Shown piece by piece: positions 47,764 to 56,348 of a DNA stretch of 64,000 nt. A model generated the notes under the pieces. The model saw only the letters and a list, made by a program, of their open reading frames with translations, was not told the origin of the DNA and made no database searches. How positions within the stretch are numbered: position 1 is the stretch's first letter; each line of letters begins with the position of its first letter. Source of the DNA: Mycolicibacterium cosmeticum. GTDB taxonomy: Bacteria > Actinomycetota > Actinomycetes > Mycobacteriales > Mycobacteriaceae. The DNA lies in contig JACPVS010000006.1 in NCBI GenBank assembly GCA_016197365.1, positions 124,001 through 188,000 of the forward strand. Direction: 5' to 3'. The translations under genes were made by a program, and so were the position numbers.

Positions 47764-49112
47764 CCCACGTCTCGGTCGCCGTCATCGGTGCCGGACCGAC
47801 CGGGATGACGGTGTCCACCCTGCTCGCCCAGTACGGCATCGAAACCCTGGTCCTGGAGCGCTGGCCGCAGGTCTACCCGCAACCCCGCGCCGTGCACCTC
47901 GACGACGAGGTGTACCGAATCATCGACCGCGTCGGCATCGCCGCGGAGTTCGCCAAGATCTCCCGGCCCGCCCTCGGACTGCAACTGCTCGACGAACAGC
48001 TCACCGTCATGGCCCGGTTCCAGCGCGGACCCGGCCGCTGCGGCTTCCCACAGGCCAACATGTTCGACCAACCCGAGCTGGAGAAGCTGCTGCGGGACAA
48101 CGCCTCCCGTTACCCGCAGCTTCATCTTCGGACCGGTCTCGACGTGACGGCCGTCGCGCCAGGAAAGATCACGTTGTCCGACGGCGAAGAGATCACCTGC
48201 GACTACCTACTGGGCTGCGACGGAGCGAACAGCCTGGTGCGCCGCAGCTTGGGCGTCACCATGCGTGATCTCGGATTCGAACAGCGTTGGCTGGTCGTCG
48301 ATATCGGCACCACCGCCGATCTCGGTCAGTGGGACGGCGTCCATCAGGTGTGCAGCACCCGCCGGGCGGCCACCTACATGCGCATCGGCGACGCCCGCTA
48401 CCGGTGGGAGTTCCAACTCCTGCCCGGCGAATCTGCCTCGAACTACGACACTCTCGAGGCACTGCGCCCACTGCTCACACCGTGGACCACCGACCCCGAG
48501 CTGGAGCTGGTGCGGGTCACCGAGTACACCTTTCGCGCCCAAATCGCGCGGCAGTGGCGTCAGGGCAACGTGTTCCTGCTCGGCGACGCCGCGCACCTCA
48601 CCCCGCCGTTCATCGGACAGGGCCTGGGCGCCGGGATGCGCGATGCGATGAACCTGGCCTGGAAGCTGGCCGGGGTGCTGCACGATGAGCTCCCCGGCGA
48701 TGTGCTGGACAGCTATGAGCGCGAACGCAAACCGCATGCCCGCGCCATGATCGGCCTGGCCTTGACCGTCGGCCGGGCGATGACGGCCGGCGGCCGGTTC
48801 GGTGATCTGTTGCGGCGCGTCGTCGTGCCGCGGATGCATCTGATCCCCCGACTGCGCGCCAAGATGGTCGACTCGACGACGCCGCGACTCAAGGTCGGAA
48901 GAGGCAGGCTCACCGGCCGGCTCTATCCGGGCGAACCGTGGGGTACCGGCTTCGCCGTCGTGTCCGCCCGTCCGCTGACCACGGCGCAACAGACGCGCGC
49001 CGACGCCCTGAAAGCCACCGTGCAGATCGTCAGTGGTGCCACCGCGCGGTGGTTGCGGGGCCGGACCGTCATCGTCAGACCAGATTTCACCGTCGCCGGA
49101 AGGATCGCATGA
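47760..49112 (+). CDS. FAD-dependent aromatic monooxygenase (MhpA-like)
   Basis: 450 residues. It has the FAD Rossmann motif VIGAGPTGMTVSTLLAQYG, the DG motif LLGCDGANSLVRRSLG and the GD motif VFLLGDAAHLTPPFIGQGLG. It resembles 3-(3-hydroxyphenyl)propionate hydroxylase-type flavoproteins, which hydroxylate phenols to catechols. That would supply the substrate of the operon's dioxygenase. GTG 47760 overlaps the FAH-family stop. The thioredoxin-like C-terminal part of longer relatives appears short here. Confidence 0.9.
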   Translation: MTHVSVAVIGAGPTGMTVSTLLAQYGIETLVLERWPQVYPQPRAVHLDDEVYRIIDRVGIAAEFAKISRPALGLQLLDEQLTVMARFQRGPGRCGFPQANMFDQPELEKLLRDNASRYPQLHLRTGLDVTAVAPGKITLSDGEEITCDYLLGCDGANSLVRRSLGVTMRDLGFEQRWLVVDIGTTADLGQWDGVHQVCSTRRAATYMRIGDARYRWEFQLLPGESASNYDTLEALRPLLTPWTTDPELELVRVTEYTFRAQIARQWRQGNVFLLGDAAHLTPPFIGQGLGAGMRDAMNLAWKLAGVLHDELPGDVLDSYERERKPHARAMIGLALTVGRAMTAGGRFGDLLRRVVVPRMHLIPRLRAKMVDSTTPRLKVGRGRLTGRLYPGEPWGTGFAVVSARPLTTAQQTRADALKATVQIVSGATARWLRGRTVIVRPDFTVAGRIA

Positions 49113-50278
49113 CCCCCACCTATGCCGCCGATCTCTACACCACCCCGGCGATACTCGACCCGTACCCGCACTACGAGAACCTGCGCCGGCGCGGGCCCGT
49201 GGTGTGGCTGGCCCGGCACAAGTGCTACGCGCTGCCGCGCTATCCCGAATGCAAGGCCACGCTTCGCGACGATCAGCAGTTCCTGTCGGGTGACGGGGTG
49301 TCGCTTAATGCGTTGTCCAACAGACTATCCCGCGGCACAACCCTGGCCAGCGACGGCGACGAGCACGCCGAACGGCGCAAACTCGTCGCGCACCGGTTGC
49401 TGCCGAGGGCGCTGCGAACCCTCGGTGACACTGTCGATGAACAGGCTGCCGCCGTCGTCGACGCCGCTGTCCGAAAGAACAGCATCGACGGTGTCGAACT
49501 GGCGACCGCGCTGCCGCTGGCCATCGTCCCCGATCTGGTCGGCTGGCCGCGCGATCAGCGCGAGCATCTGATCGAGTGGGGCGGAGCGACGTTCGACATT
49601 CTCGGTCCGATGAATTGGCAAGCGATCAAGGCGATCCCGCGGGCCCTACAGATGCTCCGGTTCGCCCGCCGGGTGGTGCGGCAGCGCAACGTGCTGGAAG
49701 GCAGCATCATCGATGAGCTACTCACCGCCGCAGACGCCGGGGTGCTGGCCCATGACGAGTGCCCGGCGCTGATGATCGACTACATCGCGCCGTCGCTGGA
49801 CACCACCATCAGCGCCATCTCGAACGCGCTGTACCTGCTGGGCACCCATCCCGAGCAATGGCAGCTGCTCAAGGAGAACCCCGACCTGATTCCGGCCGCG
49901 GTCAACGAGGTGGTCCGCTTTGAGTCGCCGCTGCGGGCGTTCGCGCGTCAGGTGCGCGTCGACACCGAGATCGCCGGCACCACCATCGCTTCCGGGTCCC
50001 GGGTGCTGGTGCTCTACGCCTCGGCGAATCGCGACGAGGATGCCTGGGAGGAGCCGGAACGGTTCGACATCCGCCGTGACGCCGGGAAGCACATCGGATT
50101 CGGCAACGGCGCACACGCGTGCGCCGGGCAGGGCCTGGCCCGGTTGGAGACGGTCGCCATCCTGCGTGCCCTGGTGGAGCGGGTGGAGCGCATCGAGGTG
50201 ACGGGCCGGCCGGTGTGGGCCGTCAACAACATCATTCGGCGACACAGCCACCTGCCGCTGCGGCTCGTCGCCGCCTAG
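49109..50278 (+). CDS. Cytochrome P450
   Basis: 389 residues, last gene of the aromatic operon (ATGA overlap with the monooxygenase). The I-helix is DYIAPSLDTTISAI, the K-helix EVVRFESP and the heme loop IGFGNGAHACAGQGLARLE. The Ala-Gly after the Cys (CAG rather than CLG) is unusual but tolerated in the family. It may carry out an early hydroxylation or demethylation of the pathway substrate. The 3' end overlaps the convergent DUF2993 gene by 4 bases. Confidence 0.92.
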   Translation: MTPTYAADLYTTPAILDPYPHYENLRRRGPVVWLARHKCYALPRYPECKATLRDDQQFLSGDGVSLNALSNRLSRGTTLASDGDEHAERRKLVAHRLLPRALRTLGDTVDEQAAAVVDAAVRKNSIDGVELATALPLAIVPDLVGWPRDQREHLIEWGGATFDILGPMNWQAIKAIPRALQMLRFARRVVRQRNVLEGSIIDELLTAADAGVLAHDECPALMIDYIAPSLDTTISAISNALYLLGTHPEQWQLLKENPDLIPAAVNEVVRFESPLRAFARQVRVDTEIAGTTIASGSRVLVLYASANRDEDAWEEPERFDIRRDAGKHIGFGNGAHACAGQGLARLETVAILRALVERVERIEVTGRPVWAVNNIIRRHSHLPLRLVAA

Positions 50279-51165
50279 AGATCGGCGAAGCAGGAGTTGC
50301 TCTCCCCGGACGGGATGGCGGCGTTCTGGCTGGAGAACTTGCCGACCACGCCGGTGCTCGTCACCTGCACGCTGTCGGCCTTGATGCCCAGCGGGTAGTT
50401 GTCGTTGAGCTTGGTGGTCAGATCGTTGAGGGCGCTCTGCACGGTGTCTTTGGCGAACGGTCCGGTGACGTCGGTGACGTTCAGATTGAGGTTGCCGTCG
50501 GCGACGACGGGTTGCGCGGTGACGGTGGTGCCGCCGGAGGCCTCCAGAACCAGGGTGCCCGCGGCGGTGTCGGTGTGCACGTCGGTGACCAGGTTCCCGA
50601 CGACGGGCAGATTCTGCGCCACCGTCTCCTTGATGCCGTCCGACGTCCAGGACAGCGTGGCGTCCAGTGACCCGATGGTGCCTTTCGAGTCCCCGGAGTC
50701 TTTCAGCGCGATCTTGCTGAGCGTGACGTCGGCGGTCATCCCCTTGGCTTCCTGCACCTGATTGCCGTCGGTGGCCACCGAGATGTTGGTGTAGTCACCG
50801 GACAGGTACTGCCACAGGAACGGCGGGCTCACCGAGAACGACACGTCGGCGCCGTCCTTCACCAGGCAGTCGGTGATGTTGGACAGCAGGGCGGCCGCCT
50901 TGTACCGGGCATACAGCTCGGCGCCGGCGAGACTGCCGACCAACAACGCCACCACGATCACCGCGACCAGCACGATCGTCTGCGTGTTGCGCTTCTTCGC
51001 GGGCGCGGGCGGGGGCGCCGCAGTGGGCCGGGCGAACTTCTCCGTCGCCGGCTCGGGTTGCCTGCGGATCTGCTCGGTGGGCGGTTCGGGTCGCGGGATC
51101 CGCTGCGTCGGGCCGTCCACGCGAGGCAGACGCCGGGTCGGCTCGTCGGGCGGCGGTGTCGACAT
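50275..51165 (-). CDS. DUF2993 (LmeA-like) membrane-anchored protein
   Basis: 296 residues from ATG 51165. It has a cytoplasmic Pro/Arg/Glu-rich repeat-like N-terminus (RRLPRVDGPTQRIPRPEPPT), one membrane helix (TIVLVAVIVVALLVGSLAGA) and an exported DUF2993 domain. LmeA, a mycobacterial member, acts in periplasmic lipomannan mannan elongation. Whether this paralogue does the same is unknown. Longer in-frame extensions beyond 51165 overlap the divergent sulfatase and were rejected. Confidence 0.82.
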   Translation of the reverse strand: MSTPPPDEPTRRLPRVDGPTQRIPRPEPPTEQIRRQPEPATEKFARPTAAPPPAPAKKRNTQTIVLVAVIVVALLVGSLAGAELYARYKAAALLSNITDCLVKDGADVSFSVSPPFLWQYLSGDYTNISVATDGNQVQEAKGMTADVTLSKIALKDSGDSKGTIGSLDATLSWTSDGIKETVAQNLPVVGNLVTDVHTDTAAGTLVLEASGGTTVTAQPVVADGNLNLNVTDVTGPFAKDTVQSALNDLTTKLNDNYPLGIKADSVQVTSTGVVGKFSSQNAAIPSGESNSCFADL

Positions 51166-51213
51166 GCGGCGATTCTCCCCCACCGGGCTGGGCGGGGGGT
51201 GTGAGATTCGGAT

Positions 51214-52965
51214 ATGACTCCCGACGTCGTGATCCTGATGACCGACGAAGAACGCGCCGCACCGCCCTATGAGCCCGAGGAGCTGCGCCAGTGGCGGCAG
51301 CGCACCCTGACGGGGTGGCGTTGGTTCGACGAGCACGGTGTGCGTTTCAGCCGGCACTACACCGGGTCGCTGGCGTGTGTCCCGAGCCGGCCGACGTTGT
51401 TCACCGGGCAGTACCCCGATCTGCACGGCGTCACCCAGACCGACGGCATCGGCAAGCGGTACGACGATTCGCGGTTGCGCTGGCTGCGCCCCGGTGAGGT
51501 GCCCACGCTGGGCAACTGGTTCCGCGCCGCCGGCTATGACACGCACTACGACGGCAAATGGCATATCTCGCATGCCGACCTGACCGACCCCAAGACCGGT
51601 AAACCATTGGCCACCAACGACGATGACGGTCTCATCGACCCGGCCGCGGTCAGTCAGTATCTCGACTCCGACCCGCTGGGCCCATACGGATTCTCCGGCT
51701 GGGTGGGCCCCGAGCCGCACGGTGCTCTGATGGCCAACAGCGGATTTCGCCGTGATCCGCTGTTCGCCGACCGGATCGTGACGTGGCTGCAGGACCGCTA
51801 CGAGCGCCGGCGCAACGGCGATCCCGAGGCACTGAAGCCGTTCCTACTGGTGGCCAGTTTCGTCAATCCCCATGACATCGTGCTGTTTCCGGTGTGGGCA
51901 CGGCGCTCACCGTTGCAGCCCTCACCGCTGGATCCGCCGCCTGTGCCGGCCCCGCCGACCGCCGAGGAGGATCTCAGCACCAAACCCACGGCCCAGGCCG
52001 CGTTCCGGGAGGCGTACTACTCCGGGTACGGACCGGCCGGTGCGATCGAGCGGACCTACCGGCGCAAGGCGCAGGAGTATCGCGACCTGTACTACCGGTT
52101 GCACGCCGAGGTGGACGGTCCGCTGGACCGGGTGCGCCGCACCGTCACCGAAGGATCGACCGAGGCCGTGCTGGTCCGCACGTCCGATCACGGCGACCTG
52201 CTCGGCGCGCACGGCGGCCTGCACCAGAAGTGGTTCAACCTCTACGACGAAGCCACCCGGGTGCCGTTCGTCGTCGCCCGCATCGGCGCCGGCGCCACAT
52301 CGGCCCGCACCGTTGAAGCGCCCACATCGCATGTCGATCTGGTGCCGACGCTGCTGGGCGCGGCCGGCATCGATGTGCCCGCAACCGCGGAGGCGCTCGC
52401 GCGGACGTTCAGCGAGGTGCACCCACTACCCGGCCGCAACCTGATGCCGGTGGTGGACGGGGCGCCCGCCGATGAGGACCGGCCCGTGTACCTGATGACC
52501 CGCGACAACGTCCTCGAAGGTGACACCGGGGCCTCGGCGGCCGCGCGGGCCATCGGTGCCGTCACCAATCCTCCTGCCCCGCTGCGCATTCGGGTCCCCG
52601 TCGACGTCGCGGCCAACTTCGAGGGGCTGGTCCAGCGTTACGACGGGCGGCTGTGGAAGTTGGTGCGCACCTTCGACGATCCGGGCACCTGGACCGAACC
52701 CGGTGTGCGCCAACTCGCGTTCAGCGGCCGCGGCGGTGAGCGCTACCGCAGCGACGTGCTCGACGACCAGTGGGAGCTCTACGACCTGACCGGTGATCCG
52801 ATCGAGGCCGTCAACCGCTGGGCCGATCCCGAGCTGGATGAGGTGCGCCGCTACCTGCGGGTCCAGCTCAAGGAGGTGCGGGCCGCGTCGGTGCCGGAGC
52901 GTCATCAGCCGTGGCCATACGCCGACCGGCACAAGCCTGCCTCGCGCGGCTGGCTGCGGTTCTAG
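51214..52965 (+). CDS. Sulfatase (type I, alkaline-phosphatase fold)
   Basis: 583 residues. The formylglycine motif is CVPSR (Cys55 in GSLACVPSRPTLFTGQ), which needs the generating enzyme FGE. Metal ligands appear in VVILMTDEER and LVRTSDHGDLLGAHG. The C-terminal domain ends DQWELYDLTGDPIEAVN, as in arylsulfatases. There is no signal peptide, so it is probably cytoplasmic. It hydrolyses a sulfate ester of unknown identity. It overlaps the convergent LOG gene by 4 bases. Confidence 0.9.
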   Translation: MTPDVVILMTDEERAAPPYEPEELRQWRQRTLTGWRWFDEHGVRFSRHYTGSLACVPSRPTLFTGQYPDLHGVTQTDGIGKRYDDSRLRWLRPGEVPTLGNWFRAAGYDTHYDGKWHISHADLTDPKTGKPLATNDDDGLIDPAAVSQYLDSDPLGPYGFSGWVGPEPHGALMANSGFRRDPLFADRIVTWLQDRYERRRNGDPEALKPFLLVASFVNPHDIVLFPVWARRSPLQPSPLDPPPVPAPPTAEEDLSTKPTAQAAFREAYYSGYGPAGAIERTYRRKAQEYRDLYYRLHAEVDGPLDRVRRTVTEGSTEAVLVRTSDHGDLLGAHGGLHQKWFNLYDEATRVPFVVARIGAGATSARTVEAPTSHVDLVPTLLGAAGIDVPATAEALARTFSEVHPLPGRNLMPVVDGAPADEDRPVYLMTRDNVLEGDTGASAAARAIGAVTNPPAPLRIRVPVDVAANFEGLVQRYDGRLWKLVRTFDDPGTWTEPGVRQLAFSGRGGERYRSDVLDDQWELYDLTGDPIEAVNRWADPELDEVRRYLRVQLKEVRAASVPERHQPWPYADRHKPASRGWLRF

Positions 52966-53486
52966 CGCTGCAGGTAGGTCAGCACGTCGGCCGGTTCGGC
53001 GGTGACGTAGATCAGTTCGTCGAGCGGCAGGGGCAGGAAACCGTCCTGCTCCATGCGGCGCAGCTGGATCACCAGCCCGTCGTAGAAGCCCGCGGTGTTG
53101 AGCAGCACCACCGACTTGGTGTGGTGGCCGTGCTTGCGCAGCTCCAGGATCTCGGTGGCCTCATCCAGCGTGCCCAGGCCGCCGGGCAGGATCACCAGCG
53201 CGTCGGAGCGGGCCAGCAGGCCGGCCTTGCGCTCGGCCAGGTCTTTGGTGAACACCATCTCGGCGGCGCCGGGGCGGGCCGCCGACCGGAAGAGCTCCAC
53301 CGACACCCCGACCAGGCGTCCGCCGGCCTCCTGCACGCCGTCGGCGACCACCTTCATCAGCCCGGTGTCTGAGCCACCCCACACCAGCGTGTGACCGGCT
53401 GCGCCGAGCGCGCGGGCGAACTCCCGGGCGGGGACGGTGTAGCGGTCGTCGAGGTCGGCGGCGGAGAGGAAGACACAGATGTTCAC
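52962..53486 (-). CDS. LOG-family protein (TIGR00730-like)
   Basis: 174 residues, Rossmann-like. It has LVWGGSDTGLMKVVADGVQ and the conserved PGGLGTLDEATEILELRK, the PGGxGTxxE motif of cytokinin riboside phosphoribohydrolases. The expected reaction is release of the base from a nucleoside 5'-monophosphate; the physiological substrate in mycobacteria is not established. The usual length is about 180 residues, so it is complete. Confidence 0.88.
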   Translation of the reverse strand: MNICVFLSAADLDDRYTVPAREFARALGAAGHTLVWGGSDTGLMKVVADGVQEAGGRLVGVSVELFRSAARPGAAEMVFTKDLAERKAGLLARSDALVILPGGLGTLDEATEILELRKHGHHTKSVVLLNTAGFYDGLVIQLRRMEQDGFLPLPLDELIYVTAEPADVLTYLQR

Positions 53487-53498
53487 CGGGCGATCGTG

Positions 53499-54167
53499 TC
53501 AGCCCTTGGCCAGATGCACCAAGAACTCGATGGTGGCGACCGGCTGGATCTCCAGCACCCCGGCCAGCAGTTTGGGCGGGGTGATCTGGTAGTCGGCGAA
53601 GGTGATCGGGAGGGATCCCGCGACGTCGACGCGGTCTCCGGTGCGCCGGATGCTGGCGCGCGCGGATTCCTGCTTGCTGACGCCGTGCAGGGTCAGTTTC
53701 ACCGGGACGTCCACCGCCACCGAGCGGCCGTTGTCGGGGACCGAGGACAGGTCGACGGGCGCGGTGACGGCCACTTCGGCGGTCGGGAACTTCTTGGCAT
53801 CCATCACGTCCGTGCCGCTGAAGCGTTGGTCGCGGCCGTGGTGCGCGGACTCCAGCGATCCGGCGTCGACGACGAAATCGGCTGACATCAAACGCGATTT
53901 GTCCACCTCGGCGCTCCCGAGCACCGAGGAGGTGCGGCCGTTGACGTCAATGGGCTGCCACAGCAGGTGCTGCTGTGCGCGGTAGCCGGCCTGTGAGCCG
54001 GGCTGGACCATCCAGGTGCCGTCGATGCCGGTGGTTGCCTGCGTGGCGTCCGCAGTCAGCGTCAGCGCCGGGTCCGGGTCGCCTTCGACGAAGGTGCGGA
54101 AACCCCACGGTGCGGCAGCCACGGCGACGATCACCAGCACCACCAGGATCAGCAAACGCTTCTTCAC
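53499..54167 (-). CDS. YceI-family protein with N-terminal membrane anchor
   Basis: 222 residues from GTG 54167. The membrane anchor is LLILVVLVIVAVAAAPWGF. The YceI lipocalin-like domain follows, with SADFVVDAGSLES, VMDAKKFPTAEVAVTAP and VPVKLTLHGVSKQESA. YceI proteins bind isoprenoid or amphiphilic ligands outside the membrane. It lies 12 bp downstream of the LOG gene's start and is divergent from an SDR. Confidence 0.88.
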   Translation of the reverse strand: MKKRLLILVVLVIVAVAAAPWGFRTFVEGDPDPALTLTADATQATTGIDGTWMVQPGSQAGYRAQQHLLWQPIDVNGRTSSVLGSAEVDKSRLMSADFVVDAGSLESAHHGRDQRFSGTDVMDAKKFPTAEVAVTAPVDLSSVPDNGRSVAVDVPVKLTLHGVSKQESARASIRRTGDRVDVAGSLPITFADYQITPPKLLAGVLEIQPVATIEFLVHLAKG

Positions 54168-54216
54168 GTGCTCATGGTGGCAGACGGCCACAGGGTTCAT
54201 CGGCATACTGGCGCAC

Positions 54217-55041
54217 ATGTCGACCTGGCTCATCACCGGCTGCTCCACCGGAATCGGACGTGCCCTCGCCGAGGCGGTCATCGCCGCCGGCCACAACGCG
54301 GTGGTCACCGCCCGCGACGTCAGCCGCGTCGCGGACCTGGCCGCTGCGGCACCCGACCGGGTGCTGGCCGTCGCGCTCGATGTCACCTCAGCCGAGCAGG
54401 TGACCGATGCCGTGCGTCAGGCCGAGGATCGCTTTACCGGTGTGGACGTGCTGGTCAACAACGCCGGCTACGGGTACCGGGCGGCCGTCGAGGAGGGTGA
54501 GGACGCCGAGGTGAGGACCCTGTTCCAGACGCACTTCTTCGGCACGGTGGCGACCATCAAGGCGGTGCTGCCGGGGATGCGGGCCCGTCGGTCCGGGGCG
54601 ATCGTGAACATCTCGTCGATCGGGGCGCAGGCCACCCCGGTGGGCTCCGGCTACTACTCGGCGGTCAAGTCGGCGATGGAAGGGTTGAGCGGGTCGTTGC
54701 GCGGTGAGCTTGCCCCGCTGGGCATTTCGGTGACCATCGTCGAGCCGGGCGCGTTCCGCACCGACTTCGCGGGCCGCTCGCTGACCCAGTCGGCCACCCC
54801 GATCGCGGACTACGCCGAGACGGCGGGCAAGCGGCGCATCGAGAACGACACGATGCACGGCAACCAGGCCGGCGACCCGGCCAGGGCGGCATCCGCGATC
54901 ATCGCCGCAGTCGAGGCACCCGAAACCCCCGGTTTCCTGCTGCTCGGCACCGATGCGCTGGCCATCTATCGGCATGTCGCCGATGCACGGGCCGCGGAGA
55001 TCGCGGAGTGGGAGAGCCTGAGCGCAGGGACGGACTTCTAG
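54217..55041 (+). CDS. Short-chain dehydrogenase/reductase
   Basis: 274 residues, classical SDR. The NAD(P) motif is LITGCSTGIGRALAEA, with NNAGYGYR, Ser in IVNISSIGAQAT, and the catalytic YYSAVKSAMEGL (Tyr-x-x-x-Lys). The C-terminal VEPGAFRTDFAGRSL matches the oxidoreductase subgroup common in actinobacteria. The start ATG is 54217. The 3' end overlaps the convergent flavin monooxygenase gene by 4 bases. Substrate unknown. Confidence 0.92.
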   Translation: MSTWLITGCSTGIGRALAEAVIAAGHNAVVTARDVSRVADLAAAAPDRVLAVALDVTSAEQVTDAVRQAEDRFTGVDVLVNNAGYGYRAAVEEGEDAEVRTLFQTHFFGTVATIKAVLPGMRARRSGAIVNISSIGAQATPVGSGYYSAVKSAMEGLSGSLRGELAPLGISVTIVEPGAFRTDFAGRSLTQSATPIADYAETAGKRRIENDTMHGNQAGDPARAASAIIAAVEAPETPGFLLLGTDALAIYRHVADARAAEIAEWESLSAGTDF

Positions 55042-56348
55042 AAGGACCGCAGGTTGTCCTTGAACAACGTGTGCTCATAGTGCGTTCGGACGAGGCCGCG
55101 GCGCTGCAACTCGGGCACCAGGCCGTCGACGACCTCGATCACGTACTTGCGAGTGTGCCGCATACCGGGCGCGGTGAACAGGAAGCCGTCCCCGCCCACC
55201 TGGTCCATCAGCGCTTCCAACCGGTCGGCGACGGTTGCGGGCGTGCCGACCAGGGCGTCCTCGGTGGACAGGTAAGCCGCGGTCAGCTCGCGGAGGGTCT
55301 TGCCGCTGCCGCGCTGCAGGAAGGCCTCCAGTGAGCCCTTCTCGCCGTTGGTCTGCAGGTCGTCGGGCAGCGGCTTGTCGAGGTCGAACTTCGTGAAGTC
55401 GATCTCCACGATCGCTGCCAGATGCGCGAGCGTCTTCTCCAGGTAGTACTCGTTGTCCACCAGCCGGTTCAGCTTGGCCCAGGCTTCCTCGTCGGTGTCG
55501 CCGAGGTGCACATTGACCAGAAACAGCACCTTGATGTCGTCCGGGTTGCGGCCGTATTCGACTGCGCGGGCGCGGATATCGTCGCGGTAGGCGATCATGC
55601 CTTCGGGGTCGGCGGCCGTCCCGACCACGGTGTCGGCGTATTTGGCGGCGAAGTCCTTACCCTGTGGGGAGCCACCGGCCTGTGCGAGTACCGGGTGGTA
55701 CTGCGGGGACGGCACGGTGTTCAGCGGTCCGCGGCTCTTGTAGTACTGGCCCTCGAAGTCGACGGTGTGCACCTTGGTGTGATCGACGAACGTGTTCGTC
55801 TCCCGATCCCGGACCACGGCATCGGGCTCCCACGAATTCCACAGGGCCCGAACCAAGTCCACATATTCGTGAGCGCGGGCGTAGCGCTCGTCGTGGCGCG
55901 GCAGGTGGTCCAGTCCGAAGTTCTGCGCAGAGCGGTCCTCGGCGCTGGTCACCATGTTCCATCCGACCCGGCCGCCGGTGAGGTGATCGAGGGTGTTGGT
56001 CAGCCGGGCCAGCAGGAACGGCGGGTAGAACGTCGAGGACAACGTCACCACCAGGCCGAGATGTTGGGTGACGTTGCCCAGCAACGGGATCAGCGGCGCC
56101 GGGTCGTGCTTGGGTGAGTGCAGCGCGTGCTTGAGTTCGCGTTCGTAGGTGCCGCCGTAGGCGTCGGACACCATGAGCTTGTCTTCGAGCAGGAGGTAGT
56201 CGAACTTGGCGCGTTCCAAATGCTGCACCAGTTCGACGTAGAAGTCGCCCGACCAGTCTTCGCCGCCGGTGGAGCCCCATTGTTCGTTCCAGCCGTCGAC
56301 ACAGAAGTTGGCGAACCAGCCGAGGTGGAACTTCTTGCGGTCGGCCAT
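55038..56348 (-). CDS. LLM-class flavin-dependent monooxygenase (NtaA/SnaA/DszA family)
   Basis: 436 residues from ATG 56348. It has FHLGWFANFCVDGWNEQWGS, LVVTLSSTFYPPFLLARLTN, LDHLTGGRVGWNMVTSAEDR and QAGGSPQGKDFAAKYADTVV, the hallmarks of nitrilotriacetate- and dibenzothiophene-type FMNH2-dependent monooxygenases. A separate flavin reductase is needed and none is nearby. Its ATG overlaps the stop of the NCS1 permease gene, so it likely oxidises an imported substrate. Confidence 0.9.
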   Translation of the reverse strand: MADRKKFHLGWFANFCVDGWNEQWGSTGGEDWSGDFYVELVQHLERAKFDYLLLEDKLMVSDAYGGTYERELKHALHSPKHDPAPLIPLLGNVTQHLGLVVTLSSTFYPPFLLARLTNTLDHLTGGRVGWNMVTSAEDRSAQNFGLDHLPRHDERYARAHEYVDLVRALWNSWEPDAVVRDRETNTFVDHTKVHTVDFEGQYYKSRGPLNTVPSPQYHPVLAQAGGSPQGKDFAAKYADTVVGTAADPEGMIAYRDDIRARAVEYGRNPDDIKVLFLVNVHLGDTDEEAWAKLNRLVDNEYYLEKTLAHLAAIVEIDFTKFDLDKPLPDDLQTNGEKGSLEAFLQRGSGKTLRELTAAYLSTEDALVGTPATVADRLEALMDQVGGDGFLFTAPGMRHTRKYVIEVVDGLVPELQRRGLVRTHYEHTLFKDNLRSF